NCBI RefSeq assembly: GCF_011762095.1
Contig: NZ_JAASQO010000002.1
Location: 1-64,000 of the forward strand
Length of the DNA stretch: 64,000 bases
Source: Parvibaculum indicum
GTDB lineage: Bacteria > Pseudomonadota > Alphaproteobacteria > Parvibaculales > Parvibaculaceae
Direction of reading: 5' to 3'
This document shows positions 61,323-64,000 of this stretch, one piece after another. The notes under the pieces are model-generated. The model saw nothing but the letters and a program-made list of their open reading frames with translations, had not been told where the DNA came from and ran no database searches. How positions within the stretch are numbered: the first letter of the stretch is position 1; each line of letters starts with the position of its first letter. Both the position numbers and the translations under genes were made by a program.

Positions 61323-62299
61323 AGCATCTCATGCTCGCCGCCGGCGCCGCCTTTCTTCTTTCCGTCTCGCCGCTGCACGCCGCGCCGCTGAAAGTGGTGA
61401 CGAGCATTTCGATCCTCGCCGACATGGTGCACCAGCTTACCGGCGGCAATGCGACGGTGACCTCGCTCGTGCCGCCGAACGGCGATGCGCATTCCTTCGA
61501 GCCGAGCCCGGCCGATGCCAAGGCGCTGGCCGAGGCCGACCTCGTCGTCGTCAACGGCCTTGCGCTGGAAACCTGGATGCACCGCCTCACCGAGGCGTCC
61601 GGGTATAAGGGCCCGGTCATCGTCGCCAGCAAGGGCGTGGACCCGCTCGTCTTCACCCCCGGACACATGGAACATCACGCCGCAAGCGCCGGACATGAAC
61701 ATGCTCATGAACACGAGCACGAGCACGATGAAGACGGACACCACGACGCCGGCGACCACCATCATGGCAACTACGACCCTCACGCCTGGCAGGACCTTGC
61801 CAACGGCAAGATCTATGTCGGCAATATCGAGGCGGCGCTGGAAAAGGCCGACCCGCAACATGCCGACATCTATGCGACGGCCGCCCGCAACTACATTTAC
61901 GAGATCAATGCGCTCGACAAATGGGTCCGCGCCGAAATCGACAAGGTGCCGGCGGCCAAGCGCAAGGTCATCACCTCGCATGACGCCTTCGGCTATTTCG
62001 GCGCCGCTTATAGCGTGACCTTCGCCGCGCCGGAGGGCATCAACACGGAAGCGGAAGTGAACGCCAGGGACCTCGCCCGTCTGGTCGACCAGATCAAAGA
62101 GGAAAAAATCAAGGCGCTCTTCATCGAGAACATGTCCGACCCGCGCATGATGCAGACCATTGCGCGCGAAACCGGCGCCGAACAGGGCGGCGAACTCTAT
62201 TCCGACGCTCTCTCCCCGCCTGGCGGGGAGGCCCCGACCTATCTCGACATGTTCCGAGTCAATGTGCCGAGGCTTGTCGCGGCAATGGAGAAGAACTGA
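61319..62299 (+). CDS. znuA: zinc-binding periplasmic protein (ZnuA-like)
   Basis: A 326-residue cluster A-I binding protein with a signal peptide (about 1-21, ending HAAP). Metal ligands are expected at H in NGDAHSFEPSP (about 58), the HAW motif after the loop, H in SHDAFGYF and a C-terminal acidic residue. A histidine-rich loop of about 40 residues (about 118-157) contains more than 15 His, a mark of zinc-specific proteins. Start at the ATGA overlap. The last 41 bp overlap the convergent GNAT gene. Confidence 0.94.
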   Translation: MKHLMLAAGAAFLLSVSPLHAAPLKVVTSISILADMVHQLTGGNATVTSLVPPNGDAHSFEPSPADAKALAEADLVVVNGLALETWMHRLTEASGYKGPVIVASKGVDPLVFTPGHMEHHAASAGHEHAHEHEHEHDEDGHHDAGDHHHGNYDPHAWQDLANGKIYVGNIEAALEKADPQHADIYATAARNYIYEINALDKWVRAEIDKVPAAKRKVITSHDAFGYFGAAYSVTFAAPEGINTEAEVNARDLARLVDQIKEEKIKALFIENMSDPRMMQTIARETGAEQGGELYSDALSPPGGEAPTYLDMFRVNVPRLVAAMEKN

Positions 62300-62810
62300 C
62301 CCTCTCCTCCGGCTTCAGAACGCGCACCGCGCCCGAAACACCGGAAAACGCACCGAGATCGAGTTCCCGGTAGAGAAGCCGTTGCGGGTTCACCGGCCCC
62401 GGCATGGTCATGCGTCCGGCGGGCACGGGCCCGAACCCCACTTTCGAATAGTATGGCTCGTCGCCGACAAGGATGACGAGCCGCCAGCCCAGCGCCTTCG
62501 CATCCTCAAGCCCCCGCCGCATCAGCAGAAGACCGGCACCCTTGCCCCGCAGCGCGGGCTCCACGGCAAGCGGCCCCAGCATCAGGGCGGGCGTGTCGCC
62601 GATCACGATCGGCCAGAAACTCAGCGAGCCCACCATGCGCCGCTCGCCCCCTTCTTCGGAGAAGGCGACATAGCAGAGGTCCGGCACGGCCTCATTGCCC
62701 TCGCGCAGGCGCTGCGCGGTCTTGGCAAAACGGCCGGGGCCGAAGGAAAGGTCCAGCAGGGCGTCGATGTCGGGCCGGTGTTCAGGCCGCTCGTGCAGGA
62801 TTTCGAACAT
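62259..62810 (-). CDS. GNAT-family N-acetyltransferase (YhbS-like)
   Basis: A 183-residue GNAT enzyme. The acetyl-CoA pyrophosphate loop is LRGKGAGLLLMRRGLEDA (about residues 88-105) and the LVGDEPYYSKVGFGP stretch (about 114-128) is typical of YhbS-type members. Substrate unknown. Its C-terminus is read through the end of znuA on the other strand. Confidence 0.88.
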   Translation of the reverse strand: MFEILHERPEHRPDIDALLDLSFGPGRFAKTAQRLREGNEAVPDLCYVAFSEEGGERRMVGSLSFWPIVIGDTPALMLGPLAVEPALRGKGAGLLLMRRGLEDAKALGWRLVILVGDEPYYSKVGFGPVPAGRMTMPGPVNPQRLLYRELDLGAFSGVSGAVRVLKPEERVSSSPLPRQASAH

Positions 62811-63198
62811 GGGATTCAGGGTCTCTCAGGCAGATCGGCCGCGGGTCTCTGCAACAGGCCGGTCATTGGCGGAAGGATTGGCCGCTCGGGCCCCTCTCCG
62901 CCGGAACCGGCTGTCAGGCCCGGTTCGGACGGCGCGCAGGGGCACGCACGGATCGGAGGGCATAGCCTCCGGCCCGGATTCGTCGTCGCTGTGCAGCCAA
63001 ACGCGCCATAATGTCCATATCCCTTGCGGCGGACCCAAACCTTCCGCCACCTGAAAGAGGGCAAGCGGATAGCACGAGCCGGGCTCCCCGTAAAGTTCCC
63101 GCATGAAACCGGCCAAAACCTCTGGCCCTGCCCTATCCCGTCGGATAGCTTGCCCGGCATATAAACGACAATCGAACAGGGCTTCCACGGAGGAAAAG
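62811..63198. other. intergenic region without a convincing gene
   Basis: About 390 bp between the divergent GNAT gene and the SDR gene. Open frames on the minus strand (62826-63104, about 92 codons; 62816-63160) show no recognisable domain and no clear ribosome-binding site. The region presumably contains the promoters of both neighbours; I see no repeat copy in it. Confidence 0.4.
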
Positions 63199-64000
63199 AT
63201 GGGACTTCTCGATGGCAAGGTAGTGCTGGTCACGGGTGCCGCAGGCGGCATCGGCAAGGAATGCGCGATGATCGCGGCGGCGCAGGGCGCGAAGGTCGTG
63301 GTGAACGATCTGGGCGGCAGCGTGTCCGGCGGCGACGAGGGCAATGCGAGCGCGGCGCAGAAGACCGTGGACGAGATCAAGGCGGCGGGCGGCGAAGCGG
63401 TCGCCAATTCCGACAGCGTGGCGGTGAAGTCCGGCGCAGAAAACATGATCGCGCAGGCGCTCGACACCTTCGGCGGCCTGCACTCCATCATCTCGCCCGC
63501 CGGCATCCTGCGCGACGGCATGTTCCACAAGATGCCCGACGAGGACTGGGACGCGGTTCTCGAAGTGCATCTGAAGGGCAGCTACAACATCACCCGCGCG
63601 GCCATCAATCATTTCCGCGATCAGGAAGAAGGCAATTTCGTCCTCTTCACCTCGACGAGCGGCCTGATCGGCAATATCGGCCAGGCGAACTACGCCGCCG
63701 CCAAGATGGGCATTGCGGGCCTGTCGCGCATCATCGCAATGGAAGGCGAGAAGAAGAATGTGCGCTCCAACATCATCGCGCCCTTCGCCTGGACACGCAT
63801 GATCGCCACCATTCCGGTGAAGGACGAAGCCTCCGCCCAGCGCGTGGAACGCATGAAGAATGCGATGCGCGCCGAGCAGGTCGCGAATTTCTCCGTCGCG
63901 CTCGCAGCCCCGGAATGCAGGACGAGCGGCCAGATCTTCTCCGTGCGCGGTAACGAGATCGTGCTGTTCTCGCAGCCCCGCCCCGTGAAGAGCGTCGCCC
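63199..64000 (+). CDS. SDR-family oxidoreductase (truncated by window end)
   Basis: 267 residues are visible. The NAD(P)-binding motif TGAAGGIG (12-19) is followed by the catalytic Ser in FTSTSGLIGN and Y-x-x-x-K in YAAAKMG (about 166-172). The N-terminus MGLLDGKVVLVTGAAGGIGKE and the NDLGGS motif resemble the (3R)-hydroxyacyl-CoA dehydrogenase part of MFE-2-type proteins. GGAGG precedes the ATG. The gene continues past 64000, so the full domain set is unknown. Confidence 0.9.
   Translation, partial: MGLLDGKVVLVTGAAGGIGKECAMIAAAQGAKVVVNDLGGSVSGGDEGNASAAQKTVDEIKAAGGEAVANSDSVAVKSGAENMIAQALDTFGGLHSIISPAGILRDGMFHKMPDEDWDAVLEVHLKGSYNITRAAINHFRDQEEGNFVLFTSTSGLIGNIGQANYAAAKMGIAGLSRIIAMEGEKKNVRSNIIAPFAWTRMIATIPVKDEASAQRVERMKNAMRAEQVANFSVALAAPECRTSGQIFSVRGNEIVLFSQPRPVKSVA

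Noticed and set aside
62826-63104. Possible 92-codon minus-strand gene
   Set aside because: No domain, no clear ribosome-binding site and odd composition; kept only as a note in the intergenic entry.
1-64000. CRISPR array, rRNA or tRNA genes
   Set aside because: No regularly spaced direct repeats, no rRNA-like stretches and no tRNA T-loop/acceptor pattern were found by reading; the repeats present are palindromic and irregularly spaced.

Overview
The window is chromosomal DNA from a high-GC alphaproteobacterium. Support comes from the block lgt-midA-pgeF-(hypothetical)-prs-rplY-pth-ychF-maoC-maoC, an unfused petA-petB-petC cytochrome bc1 operon, a PetP/PetR-type regulator pair, UbiK and UvrB/UvrC forms typical of the class. 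A Hyphomicrobiales or Parvibaculum-like member fits, but the sequence alone does not fix the genus. Most of the DNA is dense, ordinary core genome with many 4-bp ATGA/GTGA overlaps between genes. I saw no rRNA, tRNA or CRISPR array.

Layout. 1-2364 (-): 5' part of an MmeI-like (type IIL) restriction-modification enzyme that leaves the window. 2483-13793: uvrB, a cupin, a membrane protein, a TauD-type dioxygenase with a divergent IclR regulator, a CelD/BioF2-like acetyltransferase, a Kef-type antiporter, a Ca/Na antiporter and a FolM-like reductase followed by folB. 14267-16348: an AT-richer island and an IS607-type element with a dead tnpA and an intact Fanzor-like tnpB, immediately before uvrC. 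18438-20313: pgsA and moaD, then a repeat/GIY-YIG/repeat cassette sitting between moaD and moaE. 20358-27529: ilvE, a MarR/response-regulator/kinase operon (petP/petR type), csaA, tetR, proC, ybjN and ubiK. 27693-37180: the lgt to ychF core block, two MaoC hydratases and a dienelactone hydrolase. 37383-39040: ohrR, a glutathione peroxidase and a lower-GC lipoprotein with an apparent frameshift. 39069-42302 (-): mtnP-apt-mtnA-class II aldolase (methylthioadenosine salvage). 42460-45262 (-): petABC. 45632-50767: trmL, hemF, hemN, cca and a NUDIX hydrolase. 50845-51652: a VapBC toxin-antitoxin pair. 51642-59333: DUF1285, then MoxR-DUF58-BatA/DUF4159-membrane protein. 59546-62299: a zinc uptake operon behind a Zur-like operator. 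62259-64000: a GNAT acetyltransferase and a truncated SDR.

Three families of palindromic intergenic repeats are scattered through the window. The commonest (five copies, about 100-115 bp) begins CCTTCGAGACGG and ends with its complement. Its internal hairpins differ between copies by changes that keep the stems paired. Two copies flank a small GIY-YIG nuclease gene and the whole unit lies between moaD and moaE, normally neighbours. This nuclease-plus-palindrome arrangement, reminiscent of REP/RAYT systems, is my first candidate for an undescribed system. The second is the IS607 remnant, in which the transposase has a stop exactly at its catalytic serine codon while the RNA-guided-nuclease homologue TnpB keeps all RuvC residues but no zinc-finger cysteines.
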